Source: an uncultured Acidimicrobiales bacterium
Lineage (GTDB): Bacteria; Actinomycetota; Acidimicrobiia; Acidimicrobiales; SZUA-35
Assembly: GCA_938002965.1 (NCBI GenBank)
Contig: CALKZY010000018.1
Location: 242,736-306,735, forward strand
Reading direction: 5' to 3'
DNA: 64,000 nt
The notes beneath the pieces were generated by a model, which was given only the letters and a program-made list of their open reading frames with translations, did no database searches and was not told the origin of the DNA. Position 1 is the first letter of the stretch; each line of letters opens with the position of its first letter. This document shows positions 57,001-64,000 of the stretch, one piece after another. The position numbers were made by a program, and so were the translations under genes.

Positions 57001-57630
57001 ATTAAGCTGCTGGCCGCAGACCTGGTGGCATACCAGCACGAAGGCTACGCGTCACGGTTCCTTAGCGCACTGGAGCCGTTGATTGCGGTGTCAGCAAACG
57101 TCGAATTGATCGAGGCGGGCGCCCGATCACTCCACCATCTGATGGCCTACAAAGACGAGTACGAGGTCGCCCGACTGATGATCGCACCTGATGGTCTAGC
57201 CGAGGCAGTTGGCGTCGGCGGTGGCGAACCAATCTCCAAGATCGCAATGGCATGGCATCTTCACCCACCTATGCTTCGGGCTCTGGGACTCGATCGAAAG
57301 CTCAGAATCTCTGGTCGGTTCGCTCCTCTCCTACGAAGCCTTGCCGCCGGTAAGCGTCTTCGAGGTTCGGCCCTCGACCCGTTCGGCAAAGCTGAGCTCC
57401 GCCGAATCGAACGACAGCTCGCCGACGACTTCCCTGCGGTCATAGCGACTGTCGCCGGGGCCCTGGACTGCGGGGTCTTCGATGCTGACCGAGCCATTCG
57501 GATCCTGACTCTGGCCCAGGATGTCCGCGGTTTTGAAGACATCAAGATGAGCTCGATCAGCCGCTATCGCTCTGAGCTGCGTGCCGCGTTGGCGGACCTG
57601 GATACAACAGGGTCTCAACAGCTGGCCTAG
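54094..57630 (+). CDS. Indolepyruvate ferredoxin oxidoreductase, fused alpha/beta/ferredoxin type
   Basis: A 1178-aa multidomain thiamine-diphosphate enzyme that oxidatively decarboxylates aryl pyruvates to aryl acetyl-CoA with ferredoxin. The N-terminal pyrimidine domain is followed by the TPP site around CSGCPHNWG (about 440) and GMGTGCHGM. A ferredoxin-like cysteine cluster, CEGCGNCGDVSNC...CLGGDCPAF, lies at about 643-690. The gamma-type domain begins at VGIGGTGVV (about 734), and a C-terminal DUF-like region ends the protein. All parts are in one chain, the long form common in aerobic bacteria. It is controlled by the divergent Lrp-like gene. Confidence 0.93.
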   Translation: MATTAYRLEDRYLRPSGRVHLTGIQALTRIPIEQLRADSSQGLNTAAFVSGYPGSPLAGLDGEMRRAIAITDEAAGAESATDAARIVHQPAVNEELAATAVMGTQLAAARHDCRYDGVVGIWYGKAPGLHRATDALRHAVFCGTSSYGGALAVVGDDPESKSSTMPSSSDAALVDLHMPILYPATIAECLELGLHGIAMSRATGLWSALKIVTPIADGSGSVQLSPNHLSPILPTHEIEGVTWRPRPSAQFLGKRMLEVEQEFHEVRLELARQYGVLNQLNRLPSNPSDAWLGIVATGYTYSQVVESFRRLGLRSMAEVSDAGIRLLQLRLPVPFDHEVVATFARDLQEIMVVEEKNPTLESLIRDALYSTTHRPLIVGKADEEGNRLLPSHGLLDADTIAPVLRRRLSSRLGDRLTPPPPRPRELIPLVASRTPFFCSGCPHNWGTKVPEGSLVGMGTGCHGMTLLMDEDRVGESAGITAMGNEGAQWLGMAPFVDTAHFTQNLGDGTYFHSAQLAVQAAIGAGANVTFKLLYNDTVAMTGGQQATFQVGVVELAKILLLQGVAQIAITTDDPARYRAADLPGTVKVSSRTEIVDIQQRLARIPGVTVVIHDQECAAEIRRARRRGKVQTPKTRVVINHRICEGCGNCGDVSNCLSVQPLDTPLGRKTTIDQASCNIDLSCLGGDCPAFMTVEVNDGGESTTQAAMPQTDLPIPTPMHLDTSGPGASVAIRMVGIGGTGVVTIAQVLSVAGLMSGLEVDGVDQTGLSQKAGPVVSDITLSRPGNRRTNLIGDGLADVMLAFDLLVAAGPNATALRPGGIVIASTTVTPTGRQVADPSSETTEVTELVANLERQTGHPAQTIGDAAQAAAALTGVPETANMLVFGAAVQAGLIPVPLEQITEAITLNAVAVDANLAALTWGRLAVHDRDAFDDHLARSLQATNAVKVPALPKSLDTAIAALGHSDSQPLIKLLAADLVAYQHEGYASRFLSALEPLIAVSANVELIEAGARSLHHLMAYKDEYEVARLMIAPDGLAEAVGVGGGEPISKIAMAWHLHPPMLRALGLDRKLRISGRFAPLLRSLAAGKRLRGSALDPFGKAELRRIERQLADDFPAVIATVAGALDCGVFDADRAIRILTLAQDVRGFEDIKMSSISRYRSELRAALADLDTTGSQQLA

Positions 57631-57692
57631 AATCCCTTTTTGCTTGGCCCGGATCTTCCATTCGGGCTGGTCAGTTCGCAACAAGGGGAATC

Positions 57693-58667
57693 ATGAAAGC
57701 TGTTATCTGCCACTCATTCGGTCCGCCGGAAGACCTGACGGTCGAAGAGGTCGATGACCCGACTCCAGGGTCGGGTGAAGTCCTCGTTGAAGTGAAGGCC
57801 GCAGCGGCCACCTTCCCCGACACCTTGATGTTGGAGAACAAGTACCAGTTCAAGGCCGAACCTCCTTTCACCCCTGGTGGTGAAGTAGCGGGCGTGGTGA
57901 CCGAACTTGGGGAAGGCGTGACCGAGCTGCGTGTCGGCGACCGGATAGTCGGAGGCTTAGGCACCATCGGCGGTTTCGCAGAGTTCGCAGTCATTAAGGC
58001 CGCGGCGGCCCGGGTACTTCCCGACTCGGTGGAGTTCGCCCAGTCAACCGGGTTGAACTACGCCTACGGCACGACGTTGTACGGACTGAAGTACCGAGGT
58101 CAGCTGGCCGAAGGGGAAACGCTGCTGATTACCGGGGCAGGCGGACATGTCGGCCTTTCGGCGGTTGAGTTGGGAAAGCTGATGGGTGCCAGAGTCATCG
58201 CTGCGGCATCAAGCGAGGAGAAGCTCGACCTCTGCCGACAACGCGGAGCCGACGAAACCATCAACTACTCCACTGAGAACCTGAAGGAGCGGGCCAAAGA
58301 ACTGACCGGTGGCAAGGGCTGCGACGTCATCTATGACTGTGTCGGTGGTGATCTGGCAGAGCAGGCGCTACGAGCCATCGGTTGGGGCGGACGGTTCCTA
58401 GTCGTCGGTTTCCCAGCTGGCATTCCGGCGATTCCGCTCAACCTCACGCTGTTGAAGAGCTGCCAGATCGTCGGTGTCTTCTACGGTGCAATGACAGCTC
58501 GCGAGCCCGACCTTGCCACGTCCATCGCCAATGAACTTGTCGATCTGACCGCATCCGGCAAGCTGTCGCCGCACATCTCGGGGCGCTACGGTTTGGAGCA
58601 GACGGGCGAGGCCCTGCGGTCGATGATGGACCGCAAGTCGCTGGGCAAGGTCGTCATCGAGCCCTAA
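57693..58667 (+). CDS. MDR-family NADPH:quinone oxidoreductase-like protein
   Basis: A 324-aa medium-chain dehydrogenase without the catalytic zinc site. EVKAAAATFPDTLMLENKYQ (substrate loop), VLVEVKAA, the NADPH-binding ITGAGGHVGLSAVELGKLMG and YDCVGGD are visible. AAGGGGA precedes the ATG. Quinone reductase, enoyl reductase or 2-enal reductase activity are all possible. It stands 62 bp after the indolepyruvate oxidoreductase gene and may share its transcript. Confidence 0.9.
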   Translation: MKAVICHSFGPPEDLTVEEVDDPTPGSGEVLVEVKAAAATFPDTLMLENKYQFKAEPPFTPGGEVAGVVTELGEGVTELRVGDRIVGGLGTIGGFAEFAVIKAAAARVLPDSVEFAQSTGLNYAYGTTLYGLKYRGQLAEGETLLITGAGGHVGLSAVELGKLMGARVIAAASSEEKLDLCRQRGADETINYSTENLKERAKELTGGKGCDVIYDCVGGDLAEQALRAIGWGGRFLVVGFPAGIPAIPLNLTLLKSCQIVGVFYGAMTAREPDLATSIANELVDLTASGKLSPHISGRYGLEQTGEALRSMMDRKSLGKVVIEP

Positions 58668-58711
58668 CCGGTTCTCACCCAGTGACCCAATGGCTGCGCA
58701 GGGGTGTCGAC

Positions 58712-59080
58712 TCAGTCTTGGGTTAGAGCGAAGTGGAGCGCGCCGATAGTGAAGTGAGTGTGCTTGGCCCCCCACGGCTCTTCCCTGGGCTCAGCGATGT
58801 CATGGCCTGCATCGGCAAGGGCTTTCTGGGCTGCTTCGATGTCAGCGACCCGGATGTTTAGCTGGATCATCGGAGCGTTCCCCGACTCCTCAGTTGATTC
58901 AAGGCCGGCATGGAAACCGCCATTGCCTCCGAATCGGACGTAGTTCGCGGGGTCATCGGGATCGCCCATAAGCGTCTCCAGACCGACAAGGCGTAACGCT
59001 CCGCTGACCTGGCTGAACTCGTCGGATGCTATGAACACGTGGCTCAGAGCACCTGATTGGCTCGATTGGTCACTGTCCAT
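58712..59080 (-). CDS. VOC superfamily (glyoxalase/dioxygenase-fold) protein
   Basis: 122 aa, two beta-alpha-beta units. It contains QLNIRVADIEAAQKALADAG and GHDIAEPREEPWG. GGAGG lies 6 nt before the ATG 59080, which fixes this start even though the frame is open 43 codons further upstream. The active-site residues do not identify a reaction. It may bind a catabolic intermediate or confer resistance. Confidence 0.82.
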   Translation of the reverse strand: MDSDQSSQSGALSHVFIASDEFSQVSGALRLVGLETLMGDPDDPANYVRFGGNGGFHAGLESTEESGNAPMIQLNIRVADIEAAQKALADAGHDIAEPREEPWGAKHTHFTIGALHFALTQD

Positions 59081-59190
59081 ATCGCCTCCGGGCTCCTGGG
59101 CTACCAATAGCCTAGCTTCCTGGGGGCAGGCAGTTTGATTGGCGGGGACTGATTGCATACAGTCGGCAGTCACCGCTCCCGAGAGGACCG

Positions 59191-60393
59191 ATGAGCAACC
59201 AGCCCACAACTCACCCCGGTACGCCCAAGGGCTGCGAACGAATTGTGTACGCAGTCGGTTTCGAGGAGAACTCGACCTACAGCGACGTGTACGGCGGTGG
59301 CGGGGCCACAGTCGGTCTCGACTGTCACCTGATCCGTCCGGCCACGAAACCTTCGGACACGTTAATCGTTTTCATGCATCCGGTAGGCGGTGGCATGTAC
59401 CTGCCGATGGTACGGGGCCTCGCTCGGGCCGGGCATCACGTGCTGTGGGCGAACTCACGATACCGAGGCTCCGACTTTGCCTTGGTCATGGAGAAGGTGG
59501 CGTGTGACCTTGGCGAAGCGATCAGCGACGCCAAAGAGCGACTCGGGTACGGCAAGATCGTGCTGGCCGGATGGTCAGGCGGCGGATCGCTGTCGATGTG
59601 GTACCAAGCTTTGGCCGAGGCCGAGGAGGGGATCTCTGATACCGCGGCTGGCGATCCGTACATGGTCGATCCAGCCCGCATGCCGGCCGCAGATGCGATC
59701 ATGATGCTCGCTGCTCATGTGAGCCGGCATCAGATCTTCACCGAGTGGATCGACCCTTCAATTCACGACGAGTCGCAACCTGACGTTCGCGACCCGGCGC
59801 TCAATCTCTACGACCCTGTCAATCCGAATCAGCCCCCGTACTCCCCCGATTTCCTGGCGATGTACGCAGAGGCACAAGTCGCCCGCAACCGGCGCATTAC
59901 CGCGTGGGTCCAGGACAAGCTGGCCCAGATCCGGGCGTCCGACACTCCTCACCGTGAGTTCGGATTCACCGTCCACGGCACGATGGCCGATCCACGCTGG
60001 CTCGACCCAACCATCGAACCCAGTGATCGGGTCCCTGGCGTCTGCTACCTGGGAGACCCCAAGGTGGTAAACGATGGGCCGGTGGGGCTCGCCCGCTTTT
60101 GCACGCTGCGAAGCTGGTTGAGCCAGTGGAGCTTCGACGATGCCCGGTGCGATGCCGAGGCCGCTGGGACGCTCATCTCGGTTCCCGCTCTCGTCGTGGG
60201 CAACACGGCCGACGACGCCTGCACTCCGAGCCACACAAAACGACTATTCGACGGGATCGGCCACGACAACAAGCGACTCCATATCGTGCAGGGCGCAACG
60301 CACTACTACACCGGCCCTGACGGCTTCATCCACCTCAACCAGGCAATCGACGCCATCGATTCGTTCATCATCGACAATCTCGGAACAACCTGA
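59191..60393 (+). CDS. Alpha/beta hydrolase-fold protein
   Basis: 400 aa. IVLAGWSGGGSLSMWYQALA contains the nucleophile elbow GWSGG. An earlier HPVGGGMYLPMVRGLA matches the oxyanion-hole region. NTADDACTPSH provides a likely acid residue and QGATHYYTGPD the catalytic His. ATG 59191 has GAGAGG 4 nt upstream. Its substrate is unknown; carboxylesterase or lactonase activity would fit a catabolic cluster. Confidence 0.86.
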   Translation: MSNQPTTHPGTPKGCERIVYAVGFEENSTYSDVYGGGGATVGLDCHLIRPATKPSDTLIVFMHPVGGGMYLPMVRGLARAGHHVLWANSRYRGSDFALVMEKVACDLGEAISDAKERLGYGKIVLAGWSGGGSLSMWYQALAEAEEGISDTAAGDPYMVDPARMPAADAIMMLAAHVSRHQIFTEWIDPSIHDESQPDVRDPALNLYDPVNPNQPPYSPDFLAMYAEAQVARNRRITAWVQDKLAQIRASDTPHREFGFTVHGTMADPRWLDPTIEPSDRVPGVCYLGDPKVVNDGPVGLARFCTLRSWLSQWSFDDARCDAEAAGTLISVPALVVGNTADDACTPSHTKRLFDGIGHDNKRLHIVQGATHYYTGPDGFIHLNQAIDAIDSFIIDNLGTT

Positions 60394-60469
60394 TGCTCAC
60401 CTGAGCGACCTTGGTTTCAAGTCGGCCCTAGGAGGCGGCACAACGGCTCGGCGTTTAAGGTTTGGGAGT

Positions 60470-61474
60470 ATGCCCATAATCGATATGCATGCCCATGTCA
60501 CGCCTGAACGCTTCAAACGAGCCGTTGAAAAAGAGGGTTCTTGGTACGGCTTGCCATCCGAACAGGGGCAGCTGAATTTGGGAAACTTTGCCGCTTGTGT
60601 GGACGTTCGGCTGGCGGCGATGGATGCCGCCGGCGTGGACATGCAAGTGGTAACTCCAAACGTCGGGTTCTACCAATACGCCAACGACCTTGAGATCACG
60701 AAACAGATCGCCAGGGAGTGCAACAACGAGATGGCCGAGATGGTGGCGGACTATCCCGAACGATTTGCTGGCATGGGCACCGCACCCATGCAGGATGTTC
60801 CGTCAGCGATCGCCGAGCTCGATCGGATGATCAACGAACTTGGCTTGAGTGGCGTGATGGTTAGCGACTCGGTTGCCGGGCACACCTATGACGAGCCACA
60901 ATTCCTCCCATTCTTCAAAGCAGCTGAGGAGATGGGTGCCATCGTCTTTTTCCATCAGGGTGGTCCGACGGTCGTCAACGAGCGTATCGACCGCTACAAG
61001 CTCGGAAATTCCATTGGCTACCCGACTGAGCGCGCCATGACGTTCGCTGCGCTCGTCTTTGGTGGGGTTATGGACTACTGCCCCGACCTCAAACCTCTCC
61101 TAGCCCATGGTGGCGGGTATACGTGTTTCGGCTCAGTACGCATGGACAAGGCATGTGGTGCGTTGGATCGAGCTGATGCAGATGAGCCGCTTACGCCTCG
61201 GTTCGATCGGGCGCCAAGCGAACTCTACGACCTGCAGAACGCCCCGTCGGACTATCTTGATCGGTTCCACTATGACTGCATCACCTACAGCGGACCGTTG
61301 TTGCGGTTCCTCATTGATCGCGTCGGCCATGACCGCGTGGTGCTAGGAACCGATCATCCAGCACCAATGGAATTGGCGGATCCCGTCAGGTGGATACGCG
61401 GTCTCCCCGAGCTCAACGACCTGGAGAAAGAAGCAATTCTCGTCACGAACCCAGGGGCACTTCTCGGCCGCTAG
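60470..61474 (+). CDS. Amidohydrolase 2 family (ACMSD-like decarboxylase/hydrolase)
   Basis: 334 aa from ATG 60470 (the open frame continues upstream but without family similarity). The N-terminal metal motif IDMHAHVTPERF (HxH), FFHQGGPTVV (third His), LLAHGGGY and the final GTDHPAPMELADP (catalytic Asp) are those of the aminocarboxymuconate-semialdehyde decarboxylase-type group. It could decarboxylate or hydrolyse an aromatic breakdown product. It is directly downstream of the hydrolase gene (76 bp). Confidence 0.9.
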   Translation: MPIIDMHAHVTPERFKRAVEKEGSWYGLPSEQGQLNLGNFAACVDVRLAAMDAAGVDMQVVTPNVGFYQYANDLEITKQIARECNNEMAEMVADYPERFAGMGTAPMQDVPSAIAELDRMINELGLSGVMVSDSVAGHTYDEPQFLPFFKAAEEMGAIVFFHQGGPTVVNERIDRYKLGNSIGYPTERAMTFAALVFGGVMDYCPDLKPLLAHGGGYTCFGSVRMDKACGALDRADADEPLTPRFDRAPSELYDLQNAPSDYLDRFHYDCITYSGPLLRFLIDRVGHDRVVLGTDHPAPMELADPVRWIRGLPELNDLEKEAILVTNPGALLGR

Positions 61475-61573
61475 GCCCAGTCTCGGAAACGACGATAGTC
61501 AAACGGCGGCACTGCAAACCGTGGAAGTCGCAATGCGACATGGAAGCCAGATTCGTGAATCTCGACGATGTTG
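61475..61573. terminator. Convergent gap with two short hairpins
   Basis: Between the convergent amidohydrolase and permease genes, GTCGC-AAT-GCGAC (61527-61539) and AGATTC-GT-GAATCT (61549-61562) could form hairpins. Neither is followed by a T-tract. They may terminate transcription from either side. Confidence 0.4.
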
Positions 61574-63091
61574 CTAGAGGACAAACGGGTTGGAGTCGGG
61601 GATCACGTAGACTCGGTCGGCGATCTCCATGGCCACATGCAACAAATCGTCCTGGCCGACGCGAATGATAAAGCCCTCTCCCTCCGGGCGGATGATGGTG
61701 ATTGCCTGGTCGGGCAGGATGCCGCAGTCAACCATGCGTTCCATCAGATCGTTTCGATCGTCACCGACCATCGCCACTCGCCCAACAACTCCGGGTGGTT
61801 GTTCCGATAATGGGTGCCCGGCGATCTGATGCAACTGACCGCTGGCGGTCGGGATCGGGTGGCCGTGCGGGTCAACGGTCGGGGCCCCGAGCAAACGGTC
61901 GATGTCGCGTAGCCCGACTGGGTCTATCTCGTGCTCCATCCGTTCGGCGATGTCGTGGAGCTCCGGAATCGGGATGCCATCGGCGTCGTGGATGTACCGT
62001 TCGATGAGGCGATGGGTGCGGACCATACGTACCGCGTCCTCGTAGCCGTCGGCGGTGAGCTGAGCACCACTGGATTCCATGGTCACCAGACTCCGGGGAA
62101 CAATGAATCGAAGGTAACGGCGTGTGATCGACCGGGAGCGGAGCCAATCATCAATTTCGTCCATCGGTGTGACCGCCTGCGGGTCGTCGGCGTCGTAAAG
62201 CTTCTTCAGCAGATCCTCGGTCAACACCCTTAGAACAAGACGTCGACGCTGAACCGCCCGGGCGACGACACCCCGTCGAGGAGCGAATAGCAACGCGGCG
62301 AGAAAGGTCGCTGTGGTCACCAGAACAATCGAGGGACCCGAGGCGACATCGATATAGAACGACAGGTAGAGCCCGCAGACGGCTGATATCGTCCCGACTA
62401 GTGCCGCCACCAGCATCATATTGCGCAATCTGGTCGTCAGTAGCTGCGCGGTCGCTCCAGGCGTGATGAGCATGGCGATAACCAGGATCAATCCAACCGC
62501 CTGCAGTGCCGCAACGATGGTCACCGACAGCATGCCGATGAGCAGGTACTCCAAGAGGCCGACCCGCATTCCCAAGGCTTTGGCCAACAGGGGATCAAAG
62601 CTCCAAAGATGAAAAGCCCGGAAGCGGGTCACCACGATGACGAGCACCGATGCGGAGCTGGCAACTGTCAACAGCAGATCATCACCTGAGACCCCGAGAA
62701 CGTTGCCGAACAGGATGTGAAACAGATCAATCCCCGGCGGTTTGGTTATCGAGATGATGGCGAGACCGAGGGCAAAGGTGCCGGTGAATATGATGCCCAT
62801 CACGGCGTCCAGTTTCACTGGCGAATGACGCTCGATATAGGTGATGGCCATCCCGGACAGCACCGCGACGACTAAGGCACCCCAAAAAATGCCGGTCGTT
62901 TGGGCGAACAAGTAGCCGACAGCAACTCCGAGTAGAACAGCATGGCTGATAGCGTCGCCGAGCAGGGCCTGATGGCGAACGACTAGGAGACACGATAAAA
63001 CAGCCGAGGTCAGCCCCACAGTTACTGCGGCCACCAGACCGATGCGCATAAATCCGTATTGGATGAGGGGGTCAAGTAGGAAATCGATCAC
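61574..63091 (-). CDS. Metal ABC transporter permease fused to DtxR/FeoA-like regulator
   Basis: 505 aa. Residues about 1-275 form an ABC-3 family (ZnuB/MntB/TroC) permease with about eight helices, including LLGDAISHAVLLGVAVGYL and LQAVGLILVIAMLITPGATA. Residues about 300-375 resemble a winged helix, and about 375-430 match the DtxR metal-binding/dimerisation domain (LIERYIHDADGIPIPELHDIAERMEH, DPHGHPIP; shown split). Residues about 440-505 form a FeoA/SH3-like end. This combines transport and metal-responsive control in one chain, as in Chlamydia YtgCR. GTG 63091 overlaps the upstream ATPase stop (GTGA). Confidence 0.9.
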   Translation of the reverse strand: MIDFLLDPLIQYGFMRIGLVAAVTVGLTSAVLSCLLVVRHQALLGDAISHAVLLGVAVGYLFAQTTGIFWGALVVAVLSGMAITYIERHSPVKLDAVMGIIFTGTFALGLAIISITKPPGIDLFHILFGNVLGVSGDDLLLTVASSASVLVIVVTRFRAFHLWSFDPLLAKALGMRVGLLEYLLIGMLSVTIVAALQAVGLILVIAMLITPGATAQLLTTRLRNMMLVAALVGTISAVCGLYLSFYIDVASGPSIVLVTTATFLAALLFAPRRGVVARAVQRRRLVLRVLTEDLLKKLYDADDPQAVTPMDEIDDWLRSRSITRRYLRFIVPRSLVTMESSGAQLTADGYEDAVRMVRTHRLIERYIHDADGIPIPELHDIAERMEHEIDPVGLRDIDRLLGAPTVDPHGHPIPTASGQLHQIAGHPLSEQPPGVVGRVAMVGDDRNDLMERMVDCGILPDQAITIIRPEGEGFIIRVGQDDLLHVAMEIADRVYVIPDSNPFVL

Positions 63092-63495
63092 GACCAGACC
63101 TCCAGATCCAGAAGGTTGGCGGCGTACGTCTCATCGAGCCACGGCGAGGTCATGACTTGGGACGGCTGACCCTGAGCGATCACCCGCTGGTTCAACAGAA
63201 CAGCGTTGTCGCACATCTTGGAGGTGACGGCCAGGTCGTGGTTGACGAGTACAACGCAGGCCCCGTCGGCCGCCAGTGTGACCAACAAGTCGGAAAGCAT
63301 TGTCATGGTGGCGGCGTCGATGCCGACGAAGGGCTCGTCGAGCAGCAGAGTTGACGCTTCCTGGGCGAGAGCCCTTGCCACCAACATTCGTTGTTGCTGT
63401 CCACCAGAGAGCTCGCCGATTTGTCGAGTCGCCAATTCAGACAGACCAACCCGGTCCAAGGCACCGGTGATCGCCAGTCGATCAGCGTCAGTCAT
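63088..63495 (-). pseudogene. Truncated metal ABC transporter ATP-binding protein (C-terminal half)
   Basis: A 135-aa frame with only the C-terminal half of a MntA/ZnuC-type ATPase: LSGGQQQRMLVARALAQE (signature), STLLLDEPFVGIDAAT (Walker B), and VLVNHDLAVTSKM (H-loop). Walker A and the Q-loop are missing; family members are about 250 aa. In-frame stop TAG lies two codons before the ATG 63495. The upstream sequence instead belongs to an unrelated opposite-strand frame. It overlaps the permease gene (GTGA), so it is the natural partner. It cannot bind ATP normally as it stands. Confidence 0.8.
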
Positions 63496-63735
63496 TGGGC
63501 TCTACGTGTTCAGCCACGCCAATCGTTCCGGGCCGACCAATATGCACAACACTGCGATGGTTGTCAACGGCATGCACAAGCTTCGTTTCGCCCAGGACCT
63601 GGCTCTGTACAACCTCACGCTCAGTGAGGAGATCGAAACCTTCGACGGCTCGGCCCACATGGAGACGTGGGATGCCCCCCCTGTCATGCAGGACGGCATG
63701 GCGTATCGATCCCTTCGCCGTTCCTTCAAGAATGT
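63496..63735 (+). pseudogene. Fragment resembling diiron monooxygenase hydroxylase beta subunit
   Basis: On the plus strand, about 75-80 codons read GLYVFSHANRSGPTNMHNTA, then KLRFAQDLALYNLTLSEEIE, FDGSAHMETW and DGMAYRSLRR. From memory this resembles the small hydroxylase subunit of the propane/toluene/phenol monooxygenase family (Phenol_Hydrox domain), with strong third-position GC. It has neither start nor proper end: in the same frame the upstream part is only the shadow of the ABC ATPase and the downstream part the shadow of the phosphotransferase gene. The boundaries are approximate (right end 63720-63750). It is a fragment, not an intact gene. Confidence 0.55.
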
Positions 63736-64000
63736 CACTAATACAACGATCGATCTTGGCTATAGAAAGAGGCACCAGCTCAGCTCCGTCGTCTAAGCCG
63801 TAGACGTTCAAGACCTGCCGCCACCGGCGACCCAGAGCTGCAACGTCGGTTCCAACCAAATTCCCGGAGAACGACCAACACAGCTGTGCGACATCTTCGA
63901 TTCGTCGACCAGGTCGCAGCTGCTCCCAGTCGATTAAGCCCAAACGGGTATCGTCAACGACCACGTTACGGGGCTGCAGGTCATCGTGAACAAGACACTC
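63721..64000 (-). pseudogene. Aminoglycoside/choline-kinase-like phosphotransferase fragment, truncated at its C-terminus
   Basis: The visible residues, entering from the window edge, include CLVHDDLQPRNVVV (catalytic HxDLxxxN loop) and GLIDWEQLRPGRRIEDVAQ (DxD/metal motif), typical of APH/choline kinase-fold proteins. The 5' part lies outside the window. After about LSIAKIDRCISDILEG the frame runs into the shadow of the monooxygenase-like fragment and stops at 63488 with no family likeness. The last genuine codons lie near 63730. Family members bind small-molecule or sugar substrates; the exact substrate is not known. Confidence 0.6.

Noticed and set aside
60140..60469. 110-codon N-terminal extension of the amidohydrolase
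   Set aside because: It overlaps the end of the hydrolase gene in another frame. The HxH metal motif starts right after ATG 60470.
63206..63495. Upstream part of the plus-strand frame that ends at 63796
   Set aside because: This part is antisense to the conserved ABC ATPase half. Only the region after about 63496 resembles a protein family.

Overview
The window is a densely coded, moderately GC-rich (about 60% by eye) bacterial chromosome segment with frequent GTG and TTG starts. The gene content points to a high-GC Gram-positive (actinobacterial) organism, most likely of the Acidimicrobiia type. Support comes from the secA-prfB-ftsE-ftsX block, single-domain coenzyme F420 genes (cofD-cofE), an LCP-family cell-wall ligase, an L,D-transpeptidase, a Ski2-like helicase with an actinobacterial C-terminal region, and large GT2/GT-C membrane glycosyltransferases. 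The taxonomy is inferred, because no rRNA gene is present. No tRNA, rRNA, CRISPR array, prophage or insertion sequence was found.

Layout. 1-19455 (minus strand) holds housekeeping genes: a partial enoyl-CoA hydratase, a glutamate-synthase-like flavoprotein, ftsX, ftsE, prfB, secA, a ComF-type phosphoribosyltransferase, ahcY, a Trm112-like protein, mannose-6-phosphate isomerase and phosphomannomutase. These are followed by two large membrane glycosyltransferases, a zinc-ribbon protein and a CPBP protease. ftsH (plus) follows a 409-bp gap and is bounded by a bidirectional hairpin. 21902-27189 (minus) encodes a thioredoxin-like protein, a large exported protein and a 1046-aa GT2 membrane protein. 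27474-33949 (plus) holds the two GDP-D-rhamnose-type genes (rmd, gmd), cofD, cofE and the helicase. 33967-44448 (minus) is a polysaccharide/cell-envelope block: a cytidylyltransferase-like protein, three GT4 glycosyltransferases, UDP-xylose synthase, UDP-glucose dehydrogenase, LCP ligase, thiamine pyrophosphokinase, a lipoprotein and a YceH-like protein. 44535-53534 contains a very acidic membrane protein next to an L,D-transpeptidase, a class IV aminotransferase paired with a sulfotransferase-like P-loop protein, a lipoprotein, and three overlapping genes of unknown function. 53541-61474 looks catabolic: an Lrp/AsnC regulator divergent from a fused indolepyruvate ferredoxin oxidoreductase, a quinone-oxidoreductase-like MDR enzyme, a VOC protein, a hydrolase and an amidohydrolase. 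61574-64000 holds a metal ABC permease fused to a DtxR-like regulator, and then a scrambled end.

How genes connect. ManA and PMM feed mannose-1-phosphate towards GDP-mannose. Gmd and Rmd convert GDP-mannose to a GDP-6-deoxyhexose. Ugd and Uxs make UDP-glucuronate and UDP-xylose. The GT4, GT2 and GT-C enzymes would assemble a glycopolymer that the LCP protein could attach to peptidoglycan.

The most notable points are these. (i) A three-way truncated-gene junction lies at about 63.5-63.75 kb: half an ABC ATPase without Walker A, an opposite-strand fragment resembling a diiron monooxygenase beta subunit, and a truncated aminoglycoside-phosphotransferase-like gene. It is either a recombination scar or an assembly chimera. 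(ii) The permease-DtxR fusion resembles chlamydial YtgCR. (iii) The uncharacterised overlapping triad lies at 51180-53534. (iv) The adjacent aminotransferase/P-loop pair matches what I recall as a fused plant protein. (v) Three consecutive inverted repeats lie in the divergent 27.2-27.35 kb gap.
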